64,000 nt of DNA from positions 3,693,501 through 3,757,500 of the forward strand of contig NZ_CP067420.1 in NCBI RefSeq assembly GCF_016653635.2, in the 5' to 3' direction. Shown piece by piece: positions 25,847 to 33,712 of the stretch. Each line of letters starts with the position of its first letter. The first letter of the stretch is position 1. The notes beneath the pieces are model-generated. The model was not told the DNA's origin. It searched no databases and saw only the letters and a list, made by a program, of their open reading frames with translations. Origin of the DNA: Skermanella sp. TT6. GTDB lineage: Bacteria > Pseudomonadota > Alphaproteobacteria > Azospirillales > Azospirillaceae. The translations under genes and the position numbers were made by a program.

Positions 25847-27017
25847 TCACGCCGCCCTGGGCAGCTCCAGCCGGGGGCAGACCTCGGCGCGGGTACGGTG
25901 GAAGGCGCTGTTGAAGACGGCCTCGTCTTCCAGCACATATTCCCACCAGCCGCGCTGGCGGTCCATCTCGACCTCCAGGATGGTGATGTACGTCGCGTTG
26001 GCCGGGGGCTCCGTCGGCCGCCCGGTCGCGAGGAGATGGTTGATCAGTTCGATCTGGCCCTTCATAGCCGCCCAGGAAATTCACCTCGGTCTGCATGTCG
26101 CGCAACTCGATCAGGCTCGACGGGGCGTCGCCCAGCCAGCGGTTCGCCAGCGGGCGGCCGACCACGATGGTATCGATCCCGTTGCCCTTGTTGGGGATCT
26201 CGCTGAGGATCAGGCCGCGGAAATAGGCGCCGTCGAGCAGGTCGCCCTCCTCGTGGAAGCCGTACTCGTACAGGCGCAGCGCGTTGCGGACCGCCTCCTC
26301 CGTGATCTTCCGGTACTTGATCCAGGGCCTGCTGTCGCTCGCCGCGCCGGGGGTGTGGCCGGTCAGCGCGGCGGCCGTCTCGTTCATGAAGACGTATTCC
26401 TCGCCCTTGACGAAATCATAGGCGTTGAACATCACGCCGACGCCGTGCCCGTCCGATCCCGTGTCGGCGTTGAACAGGCCGGCGATGTCGGAGAAGACGT
26501 CCGGGTCGAACAGGGTGTCCTGGGACACCAGCGTCCGCGCCGGCATCATCCGGTACATCTCGCGCCACACCGAGAAGTCGCGCGGATTGGCCAGGAACTG
26601 CTTCATCGACCGGGTCAGGTTGCCCAGCATGTCGGCCGAGAACTCCGGCACCGAGGGCCGGATGTGCTGGAACGGCCAGGTCATCAGCTTGTAGTTCAGG
26701 TTGACGTCGGTCATGTCCTTGAAAGGCTGGGCCGAATTGAAATGCCGCTGCAGCATGCTATAGGGGTTCACCTCCGACCCGGGGGTCAGGCCGCGCAGGT
26801 AGGCGTAGGTGAAACGGATCTGGCCGGAGGTGCACGAGATCAGCCTGGGTTTCTTGCCGCATCGGTAAAGCGCCTCGATCACGCCGGCGCCGTGGGCGTT
26901 GTTGCCGGCGAGCCCGCCGAGCGCCACCGCGAAATTTCCCTGGACCTGCTGCCTGGGCGAAGCCTCGCGGGGGCCGACGGGGTCATAGATTTTAGGAAGT
27001 TTCTTACGGTATGGCAT
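25847..27017 (-). pseudogene. Patatin-like phospholipase gene, frameshifted near the 3' end
   Basis: The first frame (27017 down to about 26064) encodes a patatin-like domain: GGLAGNNAHGAGVIEALYR near residue 35 as the oxyanion-type loop, LISCTSGQIRF near 60 at the nucleophile-elbow position (C-T-S-G-Q rather than G-x-S-x-G), and LLDGAYFRG near 265 as the Asp-Gly motif. After ...EVNFLGGY one extra base (26063) shifts the frame. The other frame continues GQIELINHLLATGRP and ends at 25847 with natural-looking sequence (MDRQRGWWEYVLEDEAVF). Joining the frames gives about 389 residues. It could be inactivated, a sequencing error, or a frameshift-expressed protein. GAGGT precedes the ATG at 27017. 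Confidence 0.65.
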
Positions 27018-27175
27018 CGCGACCTCGTGCATATCATTGCGTGCATATCTCTAGTTGGAACTATCAAATTAGACGAGCTTCGCTAAAGCGTAGTAACCTA
27101 AGGGAGGTAAGACCTGATCATGCTCCGCGTCATAATGTCGTGCTCGCCCGGGTTGGCCCGAACCGGAGCGGCCTG

Positions 27176-28102
27176 ATGGGGGACCGTTCGCCGCACCGCC
27201 TGGCCTATGTCCTGTTGCTGTTCGCGCCGCTGCTGATGTCCAGCAACATGCTGGCGGCCCGCTGGGTGGAGGGGAGCGTTCCGCCGGTCGCCCTCGCCTT
27301 CGGGCGGTGGCTGCTGACCGCGCTCCTGCTGCTCCCCTTCACGGCGGGCGGGCTGTGGCGCCGCCGGTCGGCCGTGGCGGCGGAATGGCCGACGCTGCTG
27401 CTCCTGGGCGCGCTGGGCATGGGGGTGTGCGGGCCGCCGGTCTATCTGGCCGGGGTGACCACCACGGCGACCAATATCGGCCTGATCTACTCGACCACGC
27501 CGATCCTGATCGTGGTGTTCGGCCGGATCTTCTGGGGCGAACGGGTGTCGGTCCTTCAGGCTTCCGGGATCGCGCTGTGCCTCGCCGGCGTGCTGGCGAT
27601 CGTCACGCGCGGCGACCCGGCGACGCTGGCGACCCTGTCCTTCACCGCGGGCGACCTGTGGACCGTGCTGGCGACCCTGGGGTGGGCGCTCTATTCGGTG
27701 CTCCTCAAGCACCGGCCGTCGAGCCTGGACCTGACGGTCAGGTTCACGGCGATCACGCTGGGCGGCGTGCTGGTGCTGGTGCCGTTCCTGGGGATCGAGG
27801 CTGCGCTGGGCGAGCGGGCGCTGTTCGACGCGCGGACCGTCGGAATCTGGGTTTTCCTGGCGCTGGTGCCCGGCATCGGCGCCTATCTGCTCTACGGCAA
27901 GCTGGTGGCGATGGTCGGGCCGAGCCGGACCGGGCTGCTGATGTACCTGGTCCCGGTCTACATCGCCGGGCTGGCCTGGCTGCTGCTGGGCGAGCAGCCC
28001 CGGCCCTACCATCTCGCCGGGCTCGCGCTGATCCTGCCGGGAATCTATCTGGGGACCGCCGCGACCGCGCCCTCCCCCGCCGCCCGATCCGGCAGCAGGT
28101 GA
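27176..28102 (+). CDS. EamA/DMT-superfamily transporter
   Basis: The 308-residue membrane protein has ten hydrophobic helices in two EamA repeats. The first repeat ends near STTPILIVVFGRIFWGERVS, and the second contains GWALYSVLLKHRPSS and LMYLVPVYIAGLAWLLLGEQP, the usual repeat-closing motif. Such proteins export metabolites or amino acids; substrate is unknown. GGAG lies 8 bases upstream of the ATG at 27176. It is divergent from the patatin-like gene and 60 bases upstream of the P450 gene, so it may share an operon with it. Confidence 0.88.
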   Translation: MGDRSPHRLAYVLLLFAPLLMSSNMLAARWVEGSVPPVALAFGRWLLTALLLLPFTAGGLWRRRSAVAAEWPTLLLLGALGMGVCGPPVYLAGVTTTATNIGLIYSTTPILIVVFGRIFWGERVSVLQASGIALCLAGVLAIVTRGDPATLATLSFTAGDLWTVLATLGWALYSVLLKHRPSSLDLTVRFTAITLGGVLVLVPFLGIEAALGERALFDARTVGIWVFLALVPGIGAYLLYGKLVAMVGPSRTGLLMYLVPVYIAGLAWLLLGEQPRPYHLAGLALILPGIYLGTAATAPSPAARSGSR

Positions 28103-28162
28103 AACGGCCGGGCCGGCGGCCGGTTGACCGGGGCAGTTCCAACCCCGACCCATGGAGACCCG

Positions 28163-29407
28163 ATGCCGGACATCCCTCGCGACAAGTCCCCGGACAGCAC
28201 GCTCTCGCTGCTGAAGGAAGGCTACCTGTTCATCCCCAACCGCTGCCGCCGCCTGGGGTCGGATATCTTCAGGACCCGCCTGATGCTCCGCCCGGCCGTG
28301 TGCATGAGCGGCCCGGAGGCCGCGCGGGAGTTCTACAGCCCGGGCCGGTTCACGCGGAAGCAGGCTGTTCCGAAGCCGACGCTGATGCTGCTCCAGGACA
28401 AGGGCAGCGTCCAGACGCTTGACGGTGAGGCCCACCAGGACCGCAAGCGCATGTTCATGTCGCTGATGACGCCCGACGCGGTCGTTCGGATGGGCGACGC
28501 GCTGGAGCGGGCCTGGCGCGCCCGGCTGCCGGCCTGGGAAGGCATGGACAGGGTCGTGCTCCACGACGAGGTCCAGGGCGTGCTGTGCCGGGCGGCCTGC
28601 GACTGGGCGGGCGTGCCCCTGGACGACGCCGAGCTCCCGGAGCGGACGCGCGAGTTCGGCGCCATGGTGGACGGCGCCGGCGCCGTGGGCCCTCGCAACT
28701 GGCGGGGCCTGATGCTGCGCCGCCGGACGGAGAAATGGGCGCGGGACCTGGTCGAGCGGGTCCGGAGCGGCGACCTGCCGGCGCCTCCGGGGACCGCGCT
28801 GGACGTCATCGCCCGGTTCCGGGGCAAGGACGGCGGCCAGCTTCCGCCGGACGCGGCGGCGGTCGAGCTGCTCAACATCCTGAGGCCGACGGTCGCCGTC
28901 CACCGTTTCGTCACCTTCGCGGCGCTGGCGCTCCACCAGCATCCCGGGACGCGCGGCCAGGCGGCGGAGGACGACCGATACCTGGAGATGTTCGTCCAGG
29001 AGGTCCGGCGCTTCTATCCCTTCTTCCCCCTGGTCGGCGGCCGGGTGATGGAGCCCTTCGAGTGGCGCGGCCACCGCTTCGGCCGGAACGACTGGGTGCT
29101 GCTCGACCTCTACGGCACCAACCACGACCCCCGCACCTGGAAGGACCCCGGCAGGTTCGATCCCGAACGCTTCGTCGGCTGGGACGGCAGCCCGTTCAAC
29201 TTCATCCCCCAGGGCGGCGGCGACTTCGGGCGCGACCACCGCTGCGCGGGGGAATGGATCACCATCGAGCTGATCAAGCGGGCGGTGCGGATGCTGACCA
29301 CCGCGATGCGCTACGACGTGCCGCGCCAGGACCTCGACGTCCCGATGTCGCGCTTGCCCACGATGCCGAACAGCGGCTTCGCGATCGCCGAAGTCAAGGC
29401 AGCCTGA
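28163..29407 (+). CDS. Cytochrome P450, CYP152-type fatty-acid peroxygenase
   Basis: The 414-residue haem-thiolate enzyme resembles the CYP152 peroxygenases (P450-BSbeta, SPalpha, OleT), which use hydrogen peroxide to hydroxylate or decarboxylate fatty acids. The haem-ligand Cys361 is in GRDHRCAGEWITIELIK. The I-helix carries NILRPTVAVHRFV with Arg241-Pro242, the carboxylate-binding pair that replaces the usual acid-Thr pair. The N-terminal LLKEGYLFIPNRCRRLGSD and FTRKQAVPKPTLMLLQDKGSV are also CYP152-like. The start at 28163 has GGAG upstream. No redoxin genes are adjacent, in line with peroxide dependence. Confidence 0.9.
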   Translation: MPDIPRDKSPDSTLSLLKEGYLFIPNRCRRLGSDIFRTRLMLRPAVCMSGPEAAREFYSPGRFTRKQAVPKPTLMLLQDKGSVQTLDGEAHQDRKRMFMSLMTPDAVVRMGDALERAWRARLPAWEGMDRVVLHDEVQGVLCRAACDWAGVPLDDAELPERTREFGAMVDGAGAVGPRNWRGLMLRRRTEKWARDLVERVRSGDLPAPPGTALDVIARFRGKDGGQLPPDAAAVELLNILRPTVAVHRFVTFAALALHQHPGTRGQAAEDDRYLEMFVQEVRRFYPFFPLVGGRVMEPFEWRGHRFGRNDWVLLDLYGTNHDPRTWKDPGRFDPERFVGWDGSPFNFIPQGGGDFGRDHRCAGEWITIELIKRAVRMLTTAMRYDVPRQDLDVPMSRLPTMPNSGFAIAEVKAA

Positions 29408-29515
29408 CTCGCCGCACCGTGTTGCGCCATGGGCGCACCCTACGGCTCGATGCAGGGCGGAGGTGATTCGGGCCAAAGGTCGTAGGTTGCGCCCACGGCG
29501 CAACGCATCGGATCA
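29407..29515. repeat. 109-bp dispersed inverted-repeat element, copy 2
   Basis: Arms at 29422-29444 and 29481-29503 are inverted copies differing by a few bases (two changes relative to copy 1's perfect arms). Outer borders match copy 1 at 1991-2099: ACTCGCCGCACC on the left and GCATCGGATCA on the right. It fills the gap between the convergent P450 and motB genes. Confidence 0.85.
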
Positions 29516-29518
29516 ATC

Positions 29519-30469
29519 CTACCGCCGGGGCGGCGGCGGCTTGGCGTCTCGCAGCAGGACGATGCTGATGCGGCGGTTGCGCGGCGACTGCGGATCGTCC
29601 TGGAACAGGTGCTCGCGGTCGGCGCGGCCGACGACGGTCTCGATCCGGCTCTCGTCGATGCCGCCGGCGATCAAGGCGCGCCGGCTGGCGTTGGCCCGGT
29701 CGGTGGACAGTTCCCAGTTGCCGTACACGTCGCCCCGGGCGAACCGTGTCCCGTCGGTGTGGCCGCTGATCGACAGCCTGTTGGGCAGGCGGCCCACCGC
29801 CTGCGCCACCAGTCCCAGGAGCTGGCGGGTCGGCGCGTACATCTGGGAGCTGCCGAGCGGGAACATGGAATAGTTCGCCTGGTCGACGATCTGGATGCGC
29901 AGCCCCTCCGGCGTCTGCTCGATCATCAGGCTCTCGGCGAGCTGGGCCAGCTCCGGCACGCCCTCGATCGCCTTGCGCAGGGTCTTCTCCGCCTCCTCGA
30001 ACTGCCGCTGCTCGCGCCGCGCCATCTCCTCGCGCAGCGCCCGCTCCTCGATCTGCCGGGCGCTCATCCCGGCGCGGTCGTACAGCTCCTCCGAGTTCAG
30101 GTCGGGCTCCCGGTCGGACTCGCCGGCCCGGCTGGGGGTCGGCTGGGCGACGTTGAGCGGGGCTCCGGGCGAGATCATGGCGCCCGGCACCGTGATGGTC
30201 AGCCCGCCCAGCACGCCGCCGCTGCCGCTGGTCGAGCGCGACACGCTGGCCGGGCTGAAATAGTCGGCGATGCCCTGGCGCTGCTCCGACGTGGTGACGT
30301 TGAGCAGCCAGAGCAGCAGGAAGAAGGCCATCATCGCCGTCACGAAGTCGGCATAGGCGACCTTCCAGGCGCCGCCGTGATGGGCGTCGTGGCGCGACTT
30401 CTTCTTGCGCTTGATGATGACGACCGGCTGCTGGCCGCCGGACGGCGGGGAGGACTGCGGAGGCGCCAT
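29519..30469 (-). CDS. motB: Flagellar motor stator protein MotB
   Basis: The 316-residue protein has a Lys-rich N-terminus (KRKKKSRHDAHHGG), a single membrane helix with the proton-binding Asp41 in VAYADFVTAMMAFFLLLWLL, and a C-terminal OmpA-type peptidoglycan-binding domain (LSISGHTDGTRFARGDVYGNWELSTDRANASRR). It anchors the stator to peptidoglycan and forms the ion channel with MotA. The Asp context indicates a proton motor. It follows motA by 15 bases. Confidence 0.95.
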   Translation of the reverse strand: MAPPQSSPPSGGQQPVVIIKRKKKSRHDAHHGGAWKVAYADFVTAMMAFFLLLWLLNVTTSEQRQGIADYFSPASVSRSTSGSGGVLGGLTITVPGAMISPGAPLNVAQPTPSRAGESDREPDLNSEELYDRAGMSARQIEERALREEMARREQRQFEEAEKTLRKAIEGVPELAQLAESLMIEQTPEGLRIQIVDQANYSMFPLGSSQMYAPTRQLLGLVAQAVGRLPNRLSISGHTDGTRFARGDVYGNWELSTDRANASRRALIAGGIDESRIETVVGRADREHLFQDDPQSPRNRRISIVLLRDAKPPPPRR

Positions 30470-30484
30470 GGCGGGGCCGCCTCC

Positions 30485-31345
30485 TCAGGCCGGCGGCAGC
30501 GCCGACGTCGCCTCTTCGACCTCGTAGAAGGTCGGCCGGACGTCGGACAGCAGGGCCTTGCGGGCGTATTCCACCGAGACGGCGGGGGCGTAGCCGTGCA
30601 GGTGGGCCAGCAGGCCCGCCTTCATGCACTGGAAATACTTCGCCTCGGCCTCGTACACCGCCTTCAGCGAGCTGGCGATCGGCGCGATGAAGCCGTAGGA
30701 GATCCAGACGCCCAGGAAGGTCCCGACCAGCGCGCCGCCGATCAGCTTGCCCAGCACTTCCGGCGGCTCGGTGATGGAGCCCATGGTCTTGATCACGCCC
30801 AGCACCGCCGCGACGATGCCCAGCGCCGGCATGCCGTCGGCCATGGTCTGGATGGCGCCCGAGATCTGGGCATGCTCCTGGTGATGGGTCTCCAGCTCCT
30901 CGTCCATCAGGCTTTCCAGCTCGTGCGGATTGTCCGAGCCCAGCGACATCAGGCGGAGATAGTCGCACAGGAAGACGACGGCGTGGTGGTCGGAGTGGAA
31001 CTTCGGGAACTGCTGGAACAGCGAGCTCTCCTCGGGCTTCTCGATATGCTGCTCCAGCGCCAGAAGCCCGCGCGTCTTGGCGATCTTGAAGACCTGGTAC
31101 TGCAGGCTGAGCAGCTCCAGGTAGCTTTCCTTGTTGTAGCGGGACCCCTTCAGCAGGGTGACCATCGCCTTGCCGCAGCGGCCGAGCACCGTCTTCGGGT
31201 TGGAGATGATGAAGGCGCCGATCGCGGCGCCCACGATGATGACGACCTCGAACGGCTGCCACAGCACGGCGAGATGCCCACCCATGGCCGCGTAGCCGCC
31301 CAGCACGCAGGCCAGGACGGTGATGGAGCCTATGATGAAAAGCAT
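30485..31345 (-). CDS. motA: Flagellar motor stator protein MotA
   Basis: The 286-residue protein has four membrane segments with a large cytoplasmic loop. MLFIIGSITVLACVLGGYAAMGG at the N-terminus, MADGMPALGIVAAVLGVIKTMG near residue 165 and the following helix with GGALVGTFLGVWISYG match MotA. Charged residues for FliG contact lie in the cytoplasmic loop around residues 85-100. It surrounds MotB in the proton-driven stator. No other flagellar genes are in the window. Confidence 0.95.
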   Translation of the reverse strand: MLFIIGSITVLACVLGGYAAMGGHLAVLWQPFEVVIIVGAAIGAFIISNPKTVLGRCGKAMVTLLKGSRYNKESYLELLSLQYQVFKIAKTRGLLALEQHIEKPEESSLFQQFPKFHSDHHAVVFLCDYLRLMSLGSDNPHELESLMDEELETHHQEHAQISGAIQTMADGMPALGIVAAVLGVIKTMGSITEPPEVLGKLIGGALVGTFLGVWISYGFIAPIASSLKAVYEAEAKYFQCMKAGLLAHLHGYAPAVSVEYARKALLSDVRPTFYEVEEATSALPPA

Positions 31346-31534
31346 ATCGAGGAGCAGCCACCGCGTGAAGGTCAGGGAAACCGACCCGCAGAGTCGTTCA
31401 GTTTCGTTAAGAAGCCCTTAGTGACCGTGCGGGAGTAGGATTCGCCGGGGTACATGAGGCTTGCGCGCCGTCCCCGCCTGCTATACCGAAGCACGCGACA
31501 TGCACCCCGAGCCCACGGCAATGAGTCCAGCGCG

Positions 31535-32014
31535 ATGAGTTTCGACCGGCGGGCGTTCCGAAACGCCCTTGGATGCTTCGCCACGGGCATCACCGTGGTC
31601 ACCACGGCGAACGACGCCGGGGAACCGTTCGGGCTGACCGCCAACTCCTTCAGCTCGGTGTCGCTCGACCCGCCCCTGGTCCTGTTCTGCCTGGCCCGCT
31701 CGTCCAACGCCCTGGACGCCTTCACCGCCTCCGGCCGCTTCGCCGTCAACGTCCTGGCCGAGACCCAGCGCGACCTGTCCGTCCGCTTCTCCACCGCGAT
31801 CGGCGACCGCTGGGACGGCGTCGAGTGGGAAGCCTGGGAGACCGGCGCCCCTATCCTGAAAGGCTGCCTCGCCTCCCTCGACTGCACCACCGAAGCCGTC
31901 CACGACGGCGGCGACCACGTCATCCTGGTCGGCCGGGTCAAGCGCCTGTCCTCCCTGGCGGACGGCAAGCCCCTGCTCTACTACAAGGGCGACTACGCCC
32001 GCGTGGAGGAGTGA
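31535..32014 (+). CDS. Flavin reductase-family protein
   Basis: The 159-residue FMN-binding split-barrel protein has the flavin reductase signatures RRAFRNALGCFATGITVVTT, PFGLTANSFSSVSLDPPLVLFCL near residue 28, and SGRFAVNVLAETQRDLSVRF. A C-terminal DGGDHVILVGRV plus LLYYKGDYARVE completes the family pattern. Such proteins supply reduced flavin to two-component monooxygenases, but no partner oxygenase is adjacent. The start is taken at 31535, where homology begins; upstream ATGs lack good ribosome sites. Confidence 0.88.
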   Translation: MSFDRRAFRNALGCFATGITVVTTANDAGEPFGLTANSFSSVSLDPPLVLFCLARSSNALDAFTASGRFAVNVLAETQRDLSVRFSTAIGDRWDGVEWEAWETGAPILKGCLASLDCTTEAVHDGGDHVILVGRVKRLSSLADGKPLLYYKGDYARVEE

Positions 32015-32194
32015 GGGCGGGCGGACCGCCTCGTGCGCCACCGTCCGAACCGATTGACCGATCAGTGGTATGGCACTACTTTTGTCGAGTGGAGCGGCAG
32101 CTTCATGATCGGGGATTCCCGCACCGGGAGACCGGCCCGGGGCTGATCCGGGAGCCCTACGGCATAGATGTCCATGGACATGGGGAGCAGGACG

Positions 32195-32329
32195 ATGAGG
32201 CGCGCTTTCGCTTGCATTGCCGAAGGACGTGACGGCGAGTGGGAAGCCTTCTGCCTCGATCTGGATCTGGCCGTCGCGGGAACCAGCTTCGAAGAGGTCT
32301 ATCGCGACCTCAACAAGGCCATTGATTAA
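32195..32329 (+). pseudogene. Truncated HicB-type antitoxin (N-terminal remnant)
   Basis: This 44-residue frame starts MRRAFACIAEGRDGEWEAFC and continues with DLDLAVAGTSFEEVYRDLNK before stopping. It matches the N-terminal half of HicB-like antitoxin folds, in which a partial RNase-H-like domain carries a GxWEAFCLDLD pattern. Full-length members continue with more RNase-H fold and a DNA-binding domain, missing here. The stop codon abuts AAGGGGTCAGAGTGACTTTTT, suggesting truncation by a mobile sequence. GGGAGCAGG is upstream of the ATG. No HicA toxin gene is seen nearby. Confidence 0.55.
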
Positions 32330-32330
32330 A

Positions 32331-32352
32331 GGGGTCAGAGTGACTTTTTGGG
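32331..32352. repeat. GGGGTCAGAGTGACTTTTT mobile-element end-like sequence
   Basis: GGGGTCAGAGTGACTTTTT directly follows the truncated HicB frame. Sequences of this form occur at the ends of REP-associated tyrosine transposase modules and related palindromic elements in many bacteria (from general knowledge, not searched here). I do not find the opposite end with confidence. From here to about 33715 the base composition is lower in GC than the flanks. Confidence 0.4.
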
Positions 32353-32471
32353 AATTATCCAGCGCTGAGTTGCTACCGCTCCTGCCAAACCGCGTCTGGA
32401 TTTGCGGGAGCAGACCTCGCTCGGCGCCTGTCTGCATGCTCTCCCGATGGGAAGGGGAACCTGAGCGATCC

Positions 32472-32645
32472 TTAAGCCCAAAGGTGCACACTTTCGAGCC
32501 ACCGACTGCTTTTCCACCGTGAAAGAGAAGCGTCGTTGAGTTCTTCCGGAACTTCCAAAGCAGAGATAGCGGCATCAACCGCTCCAAGTTCCACCTCATC
32601 GTATGATGGAAAAACTACAATCCAATCACAATCATTTGATATCAA
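32472..32645 (-). pseudogene. Possible gene remnant, unrecognised
   Basis: A 57-residue minus-strand frame with only a TTG start reads DCDWIVVFPSYDEVELGAV and EELNDASLSRWKSSRWLESV, which looks like natural protein rather than a shadow frame. An adjacent minus-strand frame (up to about 32760) in another phase carries SLAAIAKSLDGTESIPM-like sequence, so the two may be parts of one decayed gene. I recognise no family. The other strand of the same stretch is Ser/Thr-rich and shadow-like. Confidence 0.25.
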
Positions 32646-32844
32646 GCCAACAGCGCCGGTTAATCAACTGCTTAGCGGGCCGGGGTCGAGTTGGTTCAAG
32701 TTGTCGGATACAGACGGTCATGGGGATCGATTCAGTCCCGTCGAGGCTTTTTGCTATTGCAGCCAATGACCTCCCGGGACCATATTCCGGCCAGAACGGA
32801 AGGCCGATTGAATAGCAGGCCACTATCCCTGTGCAAGGTGCGAC

Positions 32845-33324
32845 ATGGCAACGGCACGGCAGATCGCCGACTACATCATTCGTTTCAGCCAGGACAGAGG
32901 CGATCCGATCACCAACTTGAAATTGCAAAAACTCGTATACTATTCACATGCTTGGCATTTGGCCCTGACCGGCCGCCCGCTCTTCTCCGAGAGGATCGAG
33001 GCGTGGGTGCATGGCCCTGTGGTCCCGTCGCTGTATCAGGAGTTCCGAGGGTACAAATGGAACCCCATCAGCGAGCGTCCTCGGGAACCCGACCTTCCAG
33101 ACGACATCAGGAAGCACCTGGATGAGGTCCTTGAGGTTTACGGCATCGAGACAGCATACGCACTCGAAAGAATGACGCATCAGGAAGAGCCATGGCTGAA
33201 GGCCAGGGGCGGAATTCCTGAAGATCAAGAGTGCCGCAATCCGATCAATGACATGGACATGCTACAATTCTATAAGAAGATGGGCGATGCCGAAGATCCG
33301 AAAGAGCAGAGTTCAAAGCGATGA
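32845..33324 (+). CDS. Panacea-domain (SocA/DUF4065) antitoxin
   Basis: The 159-residue protein has the Panacea signature: ADYIIRFSQDRGDPITNLKL, QKLVYYSHAWHLALTGRPLF, RIEAWVHGPVVPSLYQEF. Panacea domains neutralise many unrelated toxins in type II toxin-antitoxin pairs, and Caulobacter SocA is a proteolytic-adaptor relative. The C-terminal half (residues 90-159) is charged and would be the partner-specific region. AAGGTG lies 6 bases upstream of the ATG. The next gene overlaps its last 38 bases, as expected for a two-gene module. GC content is visibly lower than in the flanking genes, consistent with horizontal acquisition. Confidence 0.85.
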   Translation: MATARQIADYIIRFSQDRGDPITNLKLQKLVYYSHAWHLALTGRPLFSERIEAWVHGPVVPSLYQEFRGYKWNPISERPREPDLPDDIRKHLDEVLEVYGIETAYALERMTHQEEPWLKARGGIPEDQECRNPINDMDMLQFYKKMGDAEDPKEQSSKR

Positions 33325-33712
33325 TTCTATCAAGAACCGCACAGTCCTAACCGAAACAGGTATCAAGTTCTCCTTCAAGTATATCGACCTTCATACCGAT
33401 GACGATTTCTCGACGAACGCTGTGGGCGACGGCTATCTGATATGCCTGTTGGAACGGCTCCGCGACCTGAACGGCATGACCATGAATGAATTTAGGGGAG
33501 ACCGCGGGAAGACACTTCGCGCACACCCCCACGACTGGGGAAAGACTTCCAGGCCAGGGGGATTCAAGCATCTGAACGACCAGCTTCGCCAGATCCAGGG
33601 ATGGCAATTCTGCCTGTCGGCCAACGAACACGGCCGTGTCCACGGCTTTTTCATAGACGACACATTTTACGTCATCTGGCTTGATCCAAAGCACAATCTG
33701 TACGCCGCATAG
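33287..33712 (+). CDS. Unrecognised small protein, candidate toxin of the Panacea pair
   Basis: This 141-residue protein overlaps the Panacea gene by 38 bases in another frame. It starts with a basic segment (MPKIRKSRVQSDDSIKNR), then KFSFKYIDLHTDDDFSTNAV, ERLRDLNGMTMNEFRGDRGK, and ends GRVHGFFIDDTFYVIWLDPK plus HNLYAA. The GRVHGFF...FYVIWLDPKHNLY ending is reminiscent of a beta-strand pair at the end of a RelE-like or small nuclease fold, but I cannot assign a family. Toxin function is inferred from position and overlap only. Lower GC than the flanks, as for its partner. Confidence 0.7.
   Translation: MPKIRKSRVQSDDSIKNRTVLTETGIKFSFKYIDLHTDDDFSTNAVGDGYLICLLERLRDLNGMTMNEFRGDRGKTLRAHPHDWGKTSRPGGFKHLNDQLRQIQGWQFCLSANEHGRVHGFFIDDTFYVIWLDPKHNLYAA

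Noticed and set aside
32536-32769. Plus-strand 77-codon frame in the low-GC island
   Set aside because: It is Ser/Thr-rich and shadow-like, with only a TTG start. The opposite strand looks more like protein.
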